From Streptomyces niveus (GTDB lineage: Bacteria > Actinomycetota > Actinomycetes > Streptomycetales > Streptomycetaceae), in the NCBI RefSeq assembly GCF_002009175.1, contig NZ_CP018047.1:4898001-4962000 (forward strand): 64,000 nt of DNA, given 5' to 3'. Each line of letters begins with the position of its first letter. Position 1 is the first letter of the stretch. The notes beneath the pieces were generated by a model. It ran no database searches. It was not told the DNA's origin and saw nothing but the letters and a program-made list of their open reading frames with translations. Below, piece by piece: positions 55,397 through 63,654 of the stretch. Position numbers and translations under genes: made by a program.

Positions 55397-56695
55397 TCAA
55401 CTCCGCGTCGCCCGCGCGTCACGCGGCAACTGCGGCTCGGTGAAGCGGACGGGCAGGGCCGCCAGGCCCTTGCTCCAGGGCGACTTGATCCAGGCCAACT
55501 CGTGTTCCGGCACGGCCAGTTCGAGATCCGGCAGCCGGTGCCTGATCGTGTCGACCGCGGTACGCGTGATCAGCCTGGCCGGGTCCTGGGCCGGGCAGGT
55601 GTGCGGCCCGGCCCCGAACGCCAGATGGGACCGGTTGCCGACGACGGGTACACCGTCCTCCGGCAGGATGTCGGGGTCGGCGTTCGCCGCCGCCAGACCG
55701 AGGATCAGCATGTCCCCGGCCCGTATCTCCCGGCCGCCGAACCGCAGGTCGCGGGTGGCGTACCGGGCGGGGAAGTTCTGCGTCGGCGGGAAGCGCCACA
55801 GCACCAGGTCCAGCGCGTCGTCGACGCTCAGATGACCGCCGCTGAGCGAGGACCGGAACGCCGGGTCGCAGAGCAGGATGCGCAGGGTGGTGGCGATCCA
55901 GTTCACCGTCGTCTGATTGCCCGCGACGAACATCACCACCAGGTTGTGCAGCACCTCCTCGTCCGTCAGCCGCGCCGGATGGTGCAGCAGCGCGGACGTG
56001 ACGTCGTTGCCGGGGCGGTGCCGCTTCTCCTCGATGAGGGCGAGCAGGATCGCGCCCATCCGCTTGCTGGCGTCGGCGGAGTCGGCGTTCGCCACCACCA
56101 GCCCCGCGATGGCCTGGACGAGCTTCTGGCCCGTCTGCTCGTCCAGCCCGAGCAGACCGGTGATCACCATCAGCGGCAGCTTGCGCGCGTAGTCGGAGAC
56201 CAGATCCGCCCGCTTGCCGTCGGCGAACTCCGCGATGAGCCGCTCGGCCGTCGCCCTTACGCCGCGCCGCAGTTCGTGCCCGTTGATCCGGCCGAGCGCG
56301 TCCGACACGGCCGCCCGCATCCGGCGGTGCTGCTGACCGTCCGCGAACAGCAGCGCCGGCCGCCAGCCGACCATCGGCAGGATCGGCGAGTCCGCGGGCA
56401 CCCGGCCCTCGCGCAGCAGGCTCCAGCGGCGCGGGTCGTGCGAGAAGTCCTGCTCCTCACGGGTCAGCCTCAGCACCTCGCGGTGCCCGAGCACCAGCCA
56501 CGCCTCGATGCCGGGCGCGACGGTGACGGGGGCCACCGGGCCGTACTCGGCGCGCAGCGACTCGTACAGGCGCGGCATCCCGTCACCGTCGAGCTGCTCC
56601 CCGTAGATCGGCGTCGCGGGCGAGTGCGCCGACAGGGGCACGGGCGCCGACATGGGCGCGTGCCCGTGCGCGGGTGTCGGTGTGGGCGTGGTCAT
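55397..56695 (-). CDS. Conservon cytochrome P450 without ExxR, CYP157-like
   Basis: P450-fold protein of 432 aa. I-helix FVAGNQTTVNW has Asn-Gln where acidic/His residues are usual. At the K-helix, where ExxR is expected, it reads DLVLWRFPPTQNFPARY, so Glu and Arg are replaced (Leu297...Trp300). The haem loop AFGAGPHTCPAQDP keeps the thiolate Cys367. Absence of ExxR is the known hallmark of the CYP157 family in Streptomyces. Start ATG 56695 after GGAG. It lies 30 bp downstream of cvnD and just upstream of the CYP154-like gene. Whether it is catalytic or a partner protein is open. Confidence 0.9.
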   Translation of the reverse strand: MTTPTPTPAHGHAPMSAPVPLSAHSPATPIYGEQLDGDGMPRLYESLRAEYGPVAPVTVAPGIEAWLVLGHREVLRLTREEQDFSHDPRRWSLLREGRVPADSPILPMVGWRPALLFADGQQHRRMRAAVSDALGRINGHELRRGVRATAERLIAEFADGKRADLVSDYARKLPLMVITGLLGLDEQTGQKLVQAIAGLVVANADSADASKRMGAILLALIEEKRHRPGNDVTSALLHHPARLTDEEVLHNLVVMFVAGNQTTVNWIATTLRILLCDPAFRSSLSGGHLSVDDALDLVLWRFPPTQNFPARYATRDLRFGGREIRAGDMLILGLAAANADPDILPEDGVPVVGNRSHLAFGAGPHTCPAQDPARLITRTAVDTIRHRLPDLELAVPEHELAWIKSPWSKGLAALPVRFTEPQLPRDARATRS

Positions 56696-56725
56696 GTGGA
56701 CTCCGTGGTCATACGGGCTCCGTCG

Positions 56726-57394
56726 TCATGAGGACTCGGCGGCGAGGACTAGGTGGCGTACGAGGGCGATGAGCGCCATGACCGAGGACCGCTCGTCCCG
56801 CGCGTCGCAGGACACCAGCGGTGTCTCCGGCAGCAGGTCGAGCGCCGCGCGCAACTCGGCGTCGCTGTGCGTGGGGCTGCCCGGGAAGACGTTGACGGCG
56901 ACCGCGAACGGCAGCCCCAGGTCCTCCAGATGGCCGAGCGCGTCGAACGACGAGGTCAGATCGCGGGTGTCCACGAGGGCGAGCGCGCCGAGCGCCCCCC
57001 GCGCCAGATCGCGCCAGGCGGGCAGGAAGCGCTGCTGCCCCGGCGTACCGAAGAGGTAGAGGACCAGCTCGCCGTCGATCGTCATACGGCCGAAGTCCAG
57101 CGCGACGGTGGTGGTGGCCTTGGCCTGGTCGACCGTCACGTCGACCGAGGCGCCGGCCTTGGTCATGACGGCCTCGGTGCTGAGCGGTTTGATCTCGGAG
57201 ACCGTACCGATGAACGTCGTCTTGCCGACGCCCAGCGGCCCGACGACCATGATCTTGGCCGCGCCGGCGACGCTGGACCTGACGTACTTGCCGGCGGCCG
57301 CTTCGCCCTCGCCGGTGGCGCCCTTGCCGGTGACGTCGTCGCCGGGTGTGTTCGGCGCGGACGCCTCGGCCTCAGAGGCGGCTTTCGAGGCCAT
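56726..57394 (-). CDS. cvnD: Conservon GTPase-like protein CvnD
   Basis: ATP/GTP-binding protein of 222 aa, related to MglA-type small GTPases. Hydrophilic N-terminal ~38 aa, P-loop VVGPLGVGKTTF at ~50-61, switch I region KPLSTEAVMTKAGASVD, switch II LYLFGTPGQQRFLPAWRDLARGALGALALVDTRD, then the NKxD-equivalent VAVNVFPG. The missing NKxD is normal for CvnD. Start ATG 57394, overlapping the cvnC 3' end by 23 bp. Cvn GTPases are controlled by the CvnB Roadblock protein in the same operon. Confidence 0.93.
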   Translation of the reverse strand: MASKAASEAEASAPNTPGDDVTGKGATGEGEAAAGKYVRSSVAGAAKIMVVGPLGVGKTTFIGTVSEIKPLSTEAVMTKAGASVDVTVDQAKATTTVALDFGRMTIDGELVLYLFGTPGQQRFLPAWRDLARGALGALALVDTRDLTSSFDALGHLEDLGLPFAVAVNVFPGSPTHSDAELRAALDLLPETPLVSCDARDERSSVMALIALVRHLVLAAESS

Positions 57395-57734
57395 GGAGGA
57401 CCTTTCTCAGCATGGTCACATCGGCTCGTTCGGCCGGCGGTATGGGCGGACGGGTGACGATCAGTCCCCAGTCGATGAGATCGGCGAGCAACACCTGTAC
57501 GACGGAGGGCGGTTGGCCGAGATGGGCCGACACCTCGGCCACCGACAACAGCCCCTGACAGTGCGTCAGGATCGTGCGGTGCTCCGGCTGGAGCGTCGCC
57601 GGCCGGTCGGCTTCCCTGGCCACCACGAGCGACTCCCAGGACAGTGGCTCGCCCCCGGCGTCCGCCCTGCCACCCGTGATCACGTACGGGCGTACCGCCG
57701 ACGTGGTGGCCCGGTCGTCGGAGCGATCCGTCAT
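57372..57734 (-). CDS. cvnC: Conservon DUF742 protein CvnC
   Basis: DUF742 protein of 120 aa with a winged-helix-like core: VRPYVITGGRA near the N-terminus, then HRTILTHCQGLLSVAEVSAHLGQPPSVVQVLLADLIDWGLIVTRPP, and a C-terminal helix MLRKVLHGLESRL. ATG 57734 overlaps the cvnB stop (ATGA). CvnC proteins are conserved third members of every conservon and are thought to bind the CvnA/CvnB/CvnD complex; no DNA target is known. Confidence 0.93.
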   Translation of the reverse strand: MTDRSDDRATTSAVRPYVITGGRADAGGEPLSWESLVVAREADRPATLQPEHRTILTHCQGLLSVAEVSAHLGQPPSVVQVLLADLIDWGLIVTRPPIPPAERADVTMLRKVLHGLESRL

Positions 57735-58189
57735 GACGACGGGCTCACCGGATCCCGGGGCTGGCTGCTCAGGTGGCTGCCGATCTTCACGATCAGGAGC
57801 TGCATCTGCTGAGCCACCAGACCCACATCGGCGTCGGTCTCGGTCGCGGCGCCCAACTGGGCGCCCACCCCCGCCGACGTGAAGAGGATGAAGCCGTGGT
57901 CCGACTCCAGCATCAACTGCCGTACGCCCGCGCCGCTCCCGAACAGCAGCCCGGCCGTCGACCGGCCGGTCATGGTCAGCGCGGCGGACGCGGCGGCGAG
58001 CGATTCGGCCTCGGCCACGCTCAGTTCGGCCACCGGACCCGTCAGATCGGCTGCGGACGCGTGGCCGAGCCGCAGACCGTCCTCGGAGACGACCACCGCG
58101 TGCCGGACTCCGGGGATGTCGGTCAACGGGCGGAGCATCCAACCCAGGTCGGGCAGTCGGGAGATCGTTCCGGTCACTCTTCCGGTCAC
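57731..58189 (-). CDS. cvnB: Conservon Roadblock/LC7 protein CvnB
   Basis: Roadblock/LC7 protein of 152 aa: LGWMLRPLTDIPGVRHAVVVSEDGLRLGHAS, helix AELSVAEAESLAAASAALTMTG, then RQLMLESDHGFILFTSAGVGAQLGAATETDADVGLVAQQM. MglB-like partner and probable GTPase-activating factor of CvnD. GTG 58189 overlaps the cvnA stop; a second GTG five codons later is also possible. Its sequence differs from the three stand-alone Roadblock proteins at 41.6-43.8 kb. Confidence 0.93.
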   Translation of the reverse strand: MTGRVTGTISRLPDLGWMLRPLTDIPGVRHAVVVSEDGLRLGHASAADLTGPVAELSVAEAESLAAASAALTMTGRSTAGLLFGSGAGVRQLMLESDHGFILFTSAGVGAQLGAATETDADVGLVAQQMQLLIVKIGSHLSSQPRDPVSPSS

Positions 58190-59718
58190 TGCCGGCCTCC
58201 GTCGTGTTGGTCGGGCACTTCGGTGTCCTGGACGGCCTCCGCGCGGCCACGACGCGAGCCGGAGAGCACGCTGGTGATCGACGCGCGTGCGGCTTCGGGG
58301 GTCCAGGGACGCTCGGGCCGCGCCTGCTGCGGGGCCCGCGGCTGTGGCGCCTGGTCCTCCGCCCGGTTCTGACCCGCCTCGGTGGCGGGGCTCCGGCGCC
58401 GGCTGCGGCGGCGCGGCAGTGCGCCGGGCCCGTCCTCCGCGCGTACGGCGACGGCCGGCCGCTCGTGCTCACGCTCGCCGGCGGCGGTCGAGCCGCCCGC
58501 CGTCGGGTCGTCCGCCGACGAGGTGCCCGCCATCGAGGACGCCGTCGGTTCGTCGCCCGTCGCGGACGCCGGCTCCCGTACCGGCACCGGCTCCGCCGGG
58601 AAGTGCGACAGCGGTTCGGTCAGCAGCCGGTGCGGTACGAAGGTGACGGCCCGCGTCCCGCCGTACGCCGACGCCCCCGTCAGCTCCACGTTGAAGCCCA
58701 TCTCCCGGCTCCAGCGCCCCACGCACGCCAGCCCCAGCCGGGGTACGGCCCCGAGCCTGGTCAGGTCCAGCTCGTCCCTGAGCTGCGACATCGCCTGGTG
58801 CAGTACGTCCGGAGGCATACCGAGGCCCGCGTCGTCGATCTCCACGACGGCCCCCGCGCCCACTTCGCGGATCGTCACGATCACCTGGGTACGGGAGGGT
58901 GAGAACACGGTCGCGTTCTCCAGGAGTTCGGCGATCGTGTGCATCAGACCCTCGACGGCCGGCGGCACCACGAACAGCGTCTGCCCGCCGTGCACCTCCA
59001 CCCGCCCGAACTCCACGATCCGTGACTGCGCGCCGCGCACGCAGTCGTACAGCGAGACCGGCTGCGACTCACGCCTGGCCGGCCAGATCCCGCACATCAC
59101 CAGCAGCGTCTGGGCCTTGCGGGTCATCTGCGAGGCCGCGTGGTCGGCCTTCATCACGTCCGCCATCAGGCGCGGGTCGTCGATGGCGCGCTCCACGTGG
59201 TCGAGCACCTGCTGCTGCACCGTGGCCATCGCGTGCATGTTGCGGGCGACCGACTCGAAGGCCGTCTGCACCGAGTCGCGCAGCCCGCGCTCGCGCCGTA
59301 CCCCCTCGTCCGAGCCAAGCGCGGCGACCACCGCCGCCAGCGCCCGTGCGAAGTCCTCGCCGGTGTCGGCCTCGGGGGCGACAGGTCCGGGGACTCCGTC
59401 CAACCGCCGCCCCGCGCGCACCCGTTCGGCGATGGCGGGGACACGTACGGCGGCCAGATGCGCCACCTCGGCGCCACGCGCGGTCGCGGTCCGCCGCTCC
59501 CGGTCGCGCTCGGCGCGCTCCGCGCCCAACTGCCGGTGCAGCACGAGGACCCAGGCCAGCAGCAGTACCGCCAGGGCCGCGCAGCCGCTCGCGAGTGCCT
59601 GTCGCCACTCCGCCGTGGACGCCTGTCCGATCAGCACCGCGGCGACGGCGGCGGCCACGAGGGCCCCCAGCCACCACAGCGCCTGTTGTTTCCCTCTGTT
59701 CGGCCGCCGGCTCAGCAC
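58186..59718 (-). CDS. cvnA: Conservon sensor-kinase-like protein CvnA
   Basis: Membrane protein of about 510 aa with histidine-kinase-type ATPase domain. Two TM helices (WWLGALVAAAVAAVLIG; GCAALAVLLLAWVLVLH) are followed by a coiled/helical region with RNMHAMATVQQQVLDHVERAIDDPRLMADVMKADHAASQMTRKAQ. The HATPase_c has N-box IAELLENATVFSPS, G1-box VVEIDDAGLGMP and G2-like GLACVGRWSREMG. A long disordered Pro/Arg/Glu-rich C-tail (~360-510) follows. No canonical phospho-acceptor His motif is evident, as usual for CvnA. Start GTG 59718 (5 nt after GGGG) is preferred; the frame is open to GTG 59790, but that extension has atypical codons. Confidence 0.88.
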   Translation of the reverse strand: MLSRRPNRGKQQALWWLGALVAAAVAAVLIGQASTAEWRQALASGCAALAVLLLAWVLVLHRQLGAERAERDRERRTATARGAEVAHLAAVRVPAIAERVRAGRRLDGVPGPVAPEADTGEDFARALAAVVAALGSDEGVRRERGLRDSVQTAFESVARNMHAMATVQQQVLDHVERAIDDPRLMADVMKADHAASQMTRKAQTLLVMCGIWPARRESQPVSLYDCVRGAQSRIVEFGRVEVHGGQTLFVVPPAVEGLMHTIAELLENATVFSPSRTQVIVTIREVGAGAVVEIDDAGLGMPPDVLHQAMSQLRDELDLTRLGAVPRLGLACVGRWSREMGFNVELTGASAYGGTRAVTFVPHRLLTEPLSHFPAEPVPVREPASATGDEPTASSMAGTSSADDPTAGGSTAAGEREHERPAVAVRAEDGPGALPRRRSRRRSPATEAGQNRAEDQAPQPRAPQQARPERPWTPEAARASITSVLSGSRRGRAEAVQDTEVPDQHDGGRQ

Positions 59719-60147
59719 GGTGACCCCGACATGGCAGGCGTGGATAGGGCTGACACGGGGACCGGGCCTCTTCCAGGACTCGTCGGACACGTGGGGGTTG
59801 CGAGCGGTTGATCGACTCGCGTGATCGTGAGCACCCAGATACTACGAGCAATGAACCGGATTGGGGCAGGAGTTGCGCAACTCCTGTCACTCGGCGGCAC
59901 GGGATGCGCACCATCCGCACACGTACGGGACCCCGGCCGCCGGGCATATGCGCTGGCCGTGAGCGTGAACCCGGCCCGCGCACCGGTATTCCGGCCCGCA
60001 CACCGGCATCCCCGTCCTCACCCGCCCCATGTACAGGTCGACCCGCCGTGTCCGACGCGTTTCGTATCCGTCATGACATGGCCGACTGGCCCTGTACCGG
60101 AGTGATTTGGCCCGGTACCGTCCTGTTCGAGCGACCGGGGGGTCGAG
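59719..60147. promoter_or_regulatory. Divergent control region with a 20-bp perfect palindrome
   Basis: A 429-nt region between the conservon (minus) and the envelope operon (plus). CAGGAGTTGCGCAACTCCTG at 59867-59886 is a perfect palindrome about 150 bp before cvnA. Further on, a partial direct repeat (CCGGCCCGC.CACCGG) lies around 59975-60006. GGGG at 60137 precedes the TTG start of the next gene. No gene of its own is supported. Confidence 0.6.
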
Positions 60148-61272
60148 TTGAGCGACGTACGCGTACGTGGTGGGGCCGCCGCGCGCATCCGTGTGATGCG
60201 GCCGGGCGAGCTGGACGCGGGTCATATCGAACGCTGGCGGGAGTTACGGGCGCTGTCCGGCGCGCCCGCCAATCCCTTCATGGAGCCGGAGTTCACCCGC
60301 GCCGTCGGACGCGTCCGGCCGGGCGCGCGGGTCGCGGTCGTCGAGGGGGCGGGAGAGGCCGTCGTCGGCTTCTTCCCCTACGAGCGAGGGCCGTTGGGAC
60401 AGGGCCGGGCAATCGGGTTCGGGGTGTCCGACTGCCAGGGGCCGGTGCTGAGCCCCGAACACGGCCTCACGGCGGTCGAGTTGCTGCGCGCCTGCTCGCT
60501 CACCAGCTGGGAGTTCGACAACCTGGAAGCGGGACAGGTGCTGTTCGCCCCGGACGCCACCGAGGAGTTCGACTCCCCGGTCATCGACATCGGTCAGGGA
60601 TACGCGGCGTACGAGAGCGCCCTGCGCGCCGGATCGCCCAAGTTCTTCCGGACGACGACCGCCAAGGAACGCAGACTGGCCCGGCAGGCCGGCGAGGTCA
60701 GGTTCGTCTTCGACGAGCGCGATCCGGCGGCGCTGCGCACGCTCATGGGGTGGAAGTCGGCGCAGTACCGCAGGACGGGCCGCCGCGACCGCTTCGCGAA
60801 GGAGTGGATCAGCGTGCTGGTACGGCAGTTGGCGGCCGACCACACTCCTGACAGCGCGCCCGGCTGCTCGGGCGTGCTCTCCGTCCTGTACGTCGCGGAC
60901 CGCCCGGTTGCCGCGCACTTCGGGCTCCGCTCGCGCACCGTTCTGTCCTGCTGGTTCCCCGCGTACGACACCGACTTCGCCAAGTACTCGCCGGGCCTGA
61001 TCCTCCATCTGCGGATGGCCGAGGCGGCGGCCGGTGCCGGGATAGGCCTGCTCGACCTGGGGCGCGGCGCGGCCGAGTACAAGGACGCGCTCAAGACCGG
61101 GAACCTGCGGGTGCACGAGGGCGCCTCGGTACGGCCGGGGCCACGGGCGGCCCTGTACCGGCTCGGCCGCGAACCGTCGCGCCGCGCGCACAGCTTCGTA
61201 CGGAACCGGCCGAAGCTGGCCGGATACGCGCAACGCGCCCTGAATCAGGTGGGCCGGCTCCGGGACCGGTGA
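60148..61272 (+). CDS. GNAT/FemAB-like acyltransferase (BcsL/CelD type), TTA-containing
   Basis: Soluble protein of 374 aa of the GNAT_6/FemAB-like group that acylates or aminoacylates envelope polymers. Markers include NPFMEPEFTRAVGRVRP in the N-terminal half, the central helix KFFRTTTAKERRLARQAG, and a C-terminal GNAT half with GVLSVLYVADRPVAAHFGLRSRTVLSCWFPAYDTDFAKYSPGLILHLRM and LLDLGRGAAEYKDALKTG. TTG start 60148, 5 nt after GGGG. Codon 33 is TTA (60244-60246, in WRELRAL), so translation should need the bldA tRNA. First gene of a probable operon with the GT2 and deacetylase genes. Confidence 0.87.
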   Translation: MSDVRVRGGAAARIRVMRPGELDAGHIERWRELRALSGAPANPFMEPEFTRAVGRVRPGARVAVVEGAGEAVVGFFPYERGPLGQGRAIGFGVSDCQGPVLSPEHGLTAVELLRACSLTSWEFDNLEAGQVLFAPDATEEFDSPVIDIGQGYAAYESALRAGSPKFFRTTTAKERRLARQAGEVRFVFDERDPAALRTLMGWKSAQYRRTGRRDRFAKEWISVLVRQLAADHTPDSAPGCSGVLSVLYVADRPVAAHFGLRSRTVLSCWFPAYDTDFAKYSPGLILHLRMAEAAAGAGIGLLDLGRGAAEYKDALKTGNLRVHEGASVRPGPRAALYRLGREPSRRAHSFVRNRPKLAGYAQRALNQVGRLRDR

Positions 61273-61311
61273 CCGGCGAGCCGTCCCCAAGTGCACACGA
61301 GCGGAGGCATG

Positions 61312-62667
61312 ATGCCGCACACTCCGAGCACGTCCGCACGATCGACCTCGACACCAACGCCACGATCGCGTTCGCCGCTTCGCGACATCGGCGTGGCAGA
61401 CCTCGACCTCGACCTCGACCTCGGCCCGGACCCGGAGCGGCCCCCGGCCCCGGACCTCGACCTCGACGGCAAGCCGCACGTGCTGTCGCTGACCCCGGCC
61501 CCCGGCGGCCCGCCCCTGCGCGCGGGACCCCTCTTCGCGCTCGTACGGCTCCGGGGCCGCCCCGTCGCCACCGTCCTCACCACCGTCCCGGACGGCGCCG
61601 ACCCCGCCCACGTACTCGTCGCGGAATTCCGCGCCCAGTACGAGCCGCGCGACCAACGCCCGCCTGAAACCGGCGCGTTGAGCGCGACGCCACCGCGCAC
61701 GACCGTCGTCGTCGCCACCCGCGAGCGCGCGGACCGGCTCGGCCGGGCGCTCGACTCGCTCCTCGCGCAGGACCATCCGGACTTCCGCGTCGTGGTCGTC
61801 GACAACGCACCTGTCACCACCGCCACGCGCGAACTGGTCGACGAGGTCTACGCCGACCGCGTCACATACGTCCACGAACCGGTGCCCGGACTGGCCGTCG
61901 CGCACAACCGGGGCGTCGCCGCCACCGACAGCCCCGTCGTCGCCTTCACGGACGACGACGTCGTCGCCGACCCGCGCTGGCTCTCCGCGCTCACCGCGCC
62001 GTTCGCGGCCGACCCCCGCACCGGCTGCGTCACGGGCCTGATCCTCCCCGCCCGGCTGACCACCCCCGCCCAGGTCCTCCTGGAGAGCCACGGAGGCTTC
62101 GCGAAAGGCTTCGCCCCCCGTCTCTACGACCCCACCGCGCCACCAGCCGACGAACCGCTATTCCCCTTCACGGCCGGCAGCTTCGGCTCCGGCGCCAACA
62201 TGGCGTTCCGCACCTCCGCGCTGCGCGCCGTCGGCGGCTTCGACCCCGCCACCGGCACCGGCACACCTGCCAGGGGCGGCGACGACCTCTACGCCTTCGT
62301 CCGGATCCTGACCGCCGGCCATCGCCTGCGCTACACACCCGACGCGCTCGTCTGGCACCACCACCGCGAGACCTGGCAGGACCTGCGGGACCAGGCGTAC
62401 GGCTACGGCGCCGGTCTCACCGCGTACCTCACCGCCGTCCTCTGCCGCCGCCCCTCCCTCCTGCCCGCGCTGCTCGCGAAGCTCCCGCGCGGTCTGGCCC
62501 ACGCCCGCGCCATCACCGCCCACCGGCCGGAGGAGACCGGGGCGGGGACCCCCGGCACGCACGGCACCCACGGCCACCCGTGGCCGCTCTCGCTGTCCCG
62601 GCTGGAGCGCAGGGGCATGCTGTACGGCCCGCTGGGCTACGCCAGGGCGCGCTGGGGGAGCCGATGA
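61312..62667 (+). CDS. Family 2 glycosyltransferase
   Basis: GT-A fold glycosyltransferase of 451 aa. The N-terminal ~130 residues are atypical: a Ser/Thr/Pro/Arg-rich start, then DLDLDLDLG encoded by tandem GACCTC repeats (61403 on). GT2 core at ~135-330: TTVVVATRERADRLGRALDSLLAQDHPDFRVVVVDNAP, the DxD-like FTDDDVVADPRWL, SGANMAFRTSALRAVGGFD and GGDDLYAFVRILTAGHRLRYTPDALVWHHHRE. ATG 61312 lies 4 nt after GGAGG. Its stop overlaps the deacetylase start (ATGA). It adds sugars to an envelope or extracellular polymer; donor unknown. Confidence 0.92.
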   Translation: MPHTPSTSARSTSTPTPRSRSPLRDIGVADLDLDLDLGPDPERPPAPDLDLDGKPHVLSLTPAPGGPPLRAGPLFALVRLRGRPVATVLTTVPDGADPAHVLVAEFRAQYEPRDQRPPETGALSATPPRTTVVVATRERADRLGRALDSLLAQDHPDFRVVVVDNAPVTTATRELVDEVYADRVTYVHEPVPGLAVAHNRGVAATDSPVVAFTDDDVVADPRWLSALTAPFAADPRTGCVTGLILPARLTTPAQVLLESHGGFAKGFAPRLYDPTAPPADEPLFPFTAGSFGSGANMAFRTSALRAVGGFDPATGTGTPARGGDDLYAFVRILTAGHRLRYTPDALVWHHHRETWQDLRDQAYGYGAGLTAYLTAVLCRRPSLLPALLAKLPRGLAHARAITAHRPEETGAGTPGTHGTHGHPWPLSLSRLERRGMLYGPLGYARARWGSR

Positions 62668-63494
62668 CGCCGGTGACGCCGAAGACGTCGCGGGGGGACC
62701 ACGCACCGCGCATCCCCGTGCTCCTCTACCACGCGGTCATGGACGATCCGCCCGCCTGGATCGCCGAATTCACCGTCACGCCACGGCAGTTCGCGGCGCA
62801 TCTGGACGCCGTCGTGGCCAGTGGCCGTACCCCCGTCACCGTCGGCGCGCTCGCCGGCGGGCTGACCGGCGGGGCGCCGCTGCCGCCCCGCCCCGTCGTC
62901 CTCACCTTCGACGACGGGTTCGCCGATCTGCCGGGCGCGACGGCCGAAGCGCTCGCCCGACGCGGTCTGCCCGCCACCGCCTACCTCACCACCGGCGCCC
63001 TCACCTCCGGCAAGGGCAGCCTGCTGCCGCCCGCGCCGATGATGACCCTCGCGCAGGCGCCGTCCCTGGAGCGGCATGGACTGGAGGTCGGCGGGCACAC
63101 GGTGACGCACGCGCAGCTGGACACCCTCCGCCGGCCCGAACTCGACCGGGAGCTACGGGAGTCCAAGGCGGTCCTCGAAGACGTACTCGGCCACGAGGTC
63201 ACCCATCTCGCCTATCCGCACGGCTACAACAGCCGCGCCGTACGCGCGGCGGCCCGCCGGGCCGGATACGCCTCGGCCGTCGCCGTACGCCACGCGCTCA
63301 GCTCCGGGACGGACGAGCCGTACCGCATCGCCCGCCTCATCGTGCGCCGTGGCCACACGGTCGCGGACGTGACGGCGTGGATGGCGGGGGAGGGCGCGAG
63401 GGCCGCGCCGTTCCCCGACTCGGCGGCGACGGTGGGCTGGCGCCTCTACCGCAGGACCCGCGCGATGGTGAAGGGCCCGCAGTTCGCGGGGTAG
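62664..63494 (+). CDS. Polysaccharide deacetylase (NodB/CE4)
   Basis: Carbohydrate esterase family 4 protein of 276 aa. Motif 1 TFDDGFADL (the catalytic and metal-binding Asp pair), motif 2 GGHTVTHAQLD (HxxxH metal ligands), motif 3 LAYPHGYNSRAV. The N-terminal YHAVMDDPPAW block is as in secreted or membrane-linked deacetylases, but no signal peptide is seen, so the enzyme may act inside. Removes N- or O-acetyl groups from polysaccharide; substrate unknown. Translationally coupled to the GT2 gene. Last gene before a 160-bp gap with a new promoter. Confidence 0.93.
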   Translation: MTPVTPKTSRGDHAPRIPVLLYHAVMDDPPAWIAEFTVTPRQFAAHLDAVVASGRTPVTVGALAGGLTGGAPLPPRPVVLTFDDGFADLPGATAEALARRGLPATAYLTTGALTSGKGSLLPPAPMMTLAQAPSLERHGLEVGGHTVTHAQLDTLRRPELDRELRESKAVLEDVLGHEVTHLAYPHGYNSRAVRAAARRAGYASAVAVRHALSSGTDEPYRIARLIVRRGHTVADVTAWMAGEGARAAPFPDSAATVGWRLYRRTRAMVKGPQFAG

Positions 63495-63567
63495 GGCCGG
63501 TCCGGCGGGGGAGCCGAAGGCCGGGCAACGGCCCCAGGCGCAACATGCGACGGACATGTACGAGAGC

Positions 63568-63596
63568 CACGCAAAAGCGCAGAGAGTTCCTATAAT
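63568..63596 (+). promoter_or_regulatory. Promoter with a perfect -10 TATAAT
   Basis: TATAAT at 63591-63596 is the full bacterial -10 consensus, rare in this GC-rich genome. The hexamer 17 nt upstream (CACGCA, 63568) is a weak -35. It lies 59 bp before the GTG start at 63655. Confidence 0.5.
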
Positions 63597-63654
63597 TCGC
63601 TGAAGGGGACAGCGGCGTGACGGCCGCGACCACAGGGGTGGGGGGAGTCGCACC

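Noticed and set aside
59821..60105. 94-aa open frame in the cvnA / GNAT gap
   Set aside because: It contains the 20-bp palindrome, is Pro/His-rich without recognisable features, and has no ribosome binding site.
60155..60168. Palindrome ACGTACGCGTACGT as an operator
   Set aside because: It lies inside the start of the GNAT coding sequence, where GTACG-type codons are common; chance is likely.
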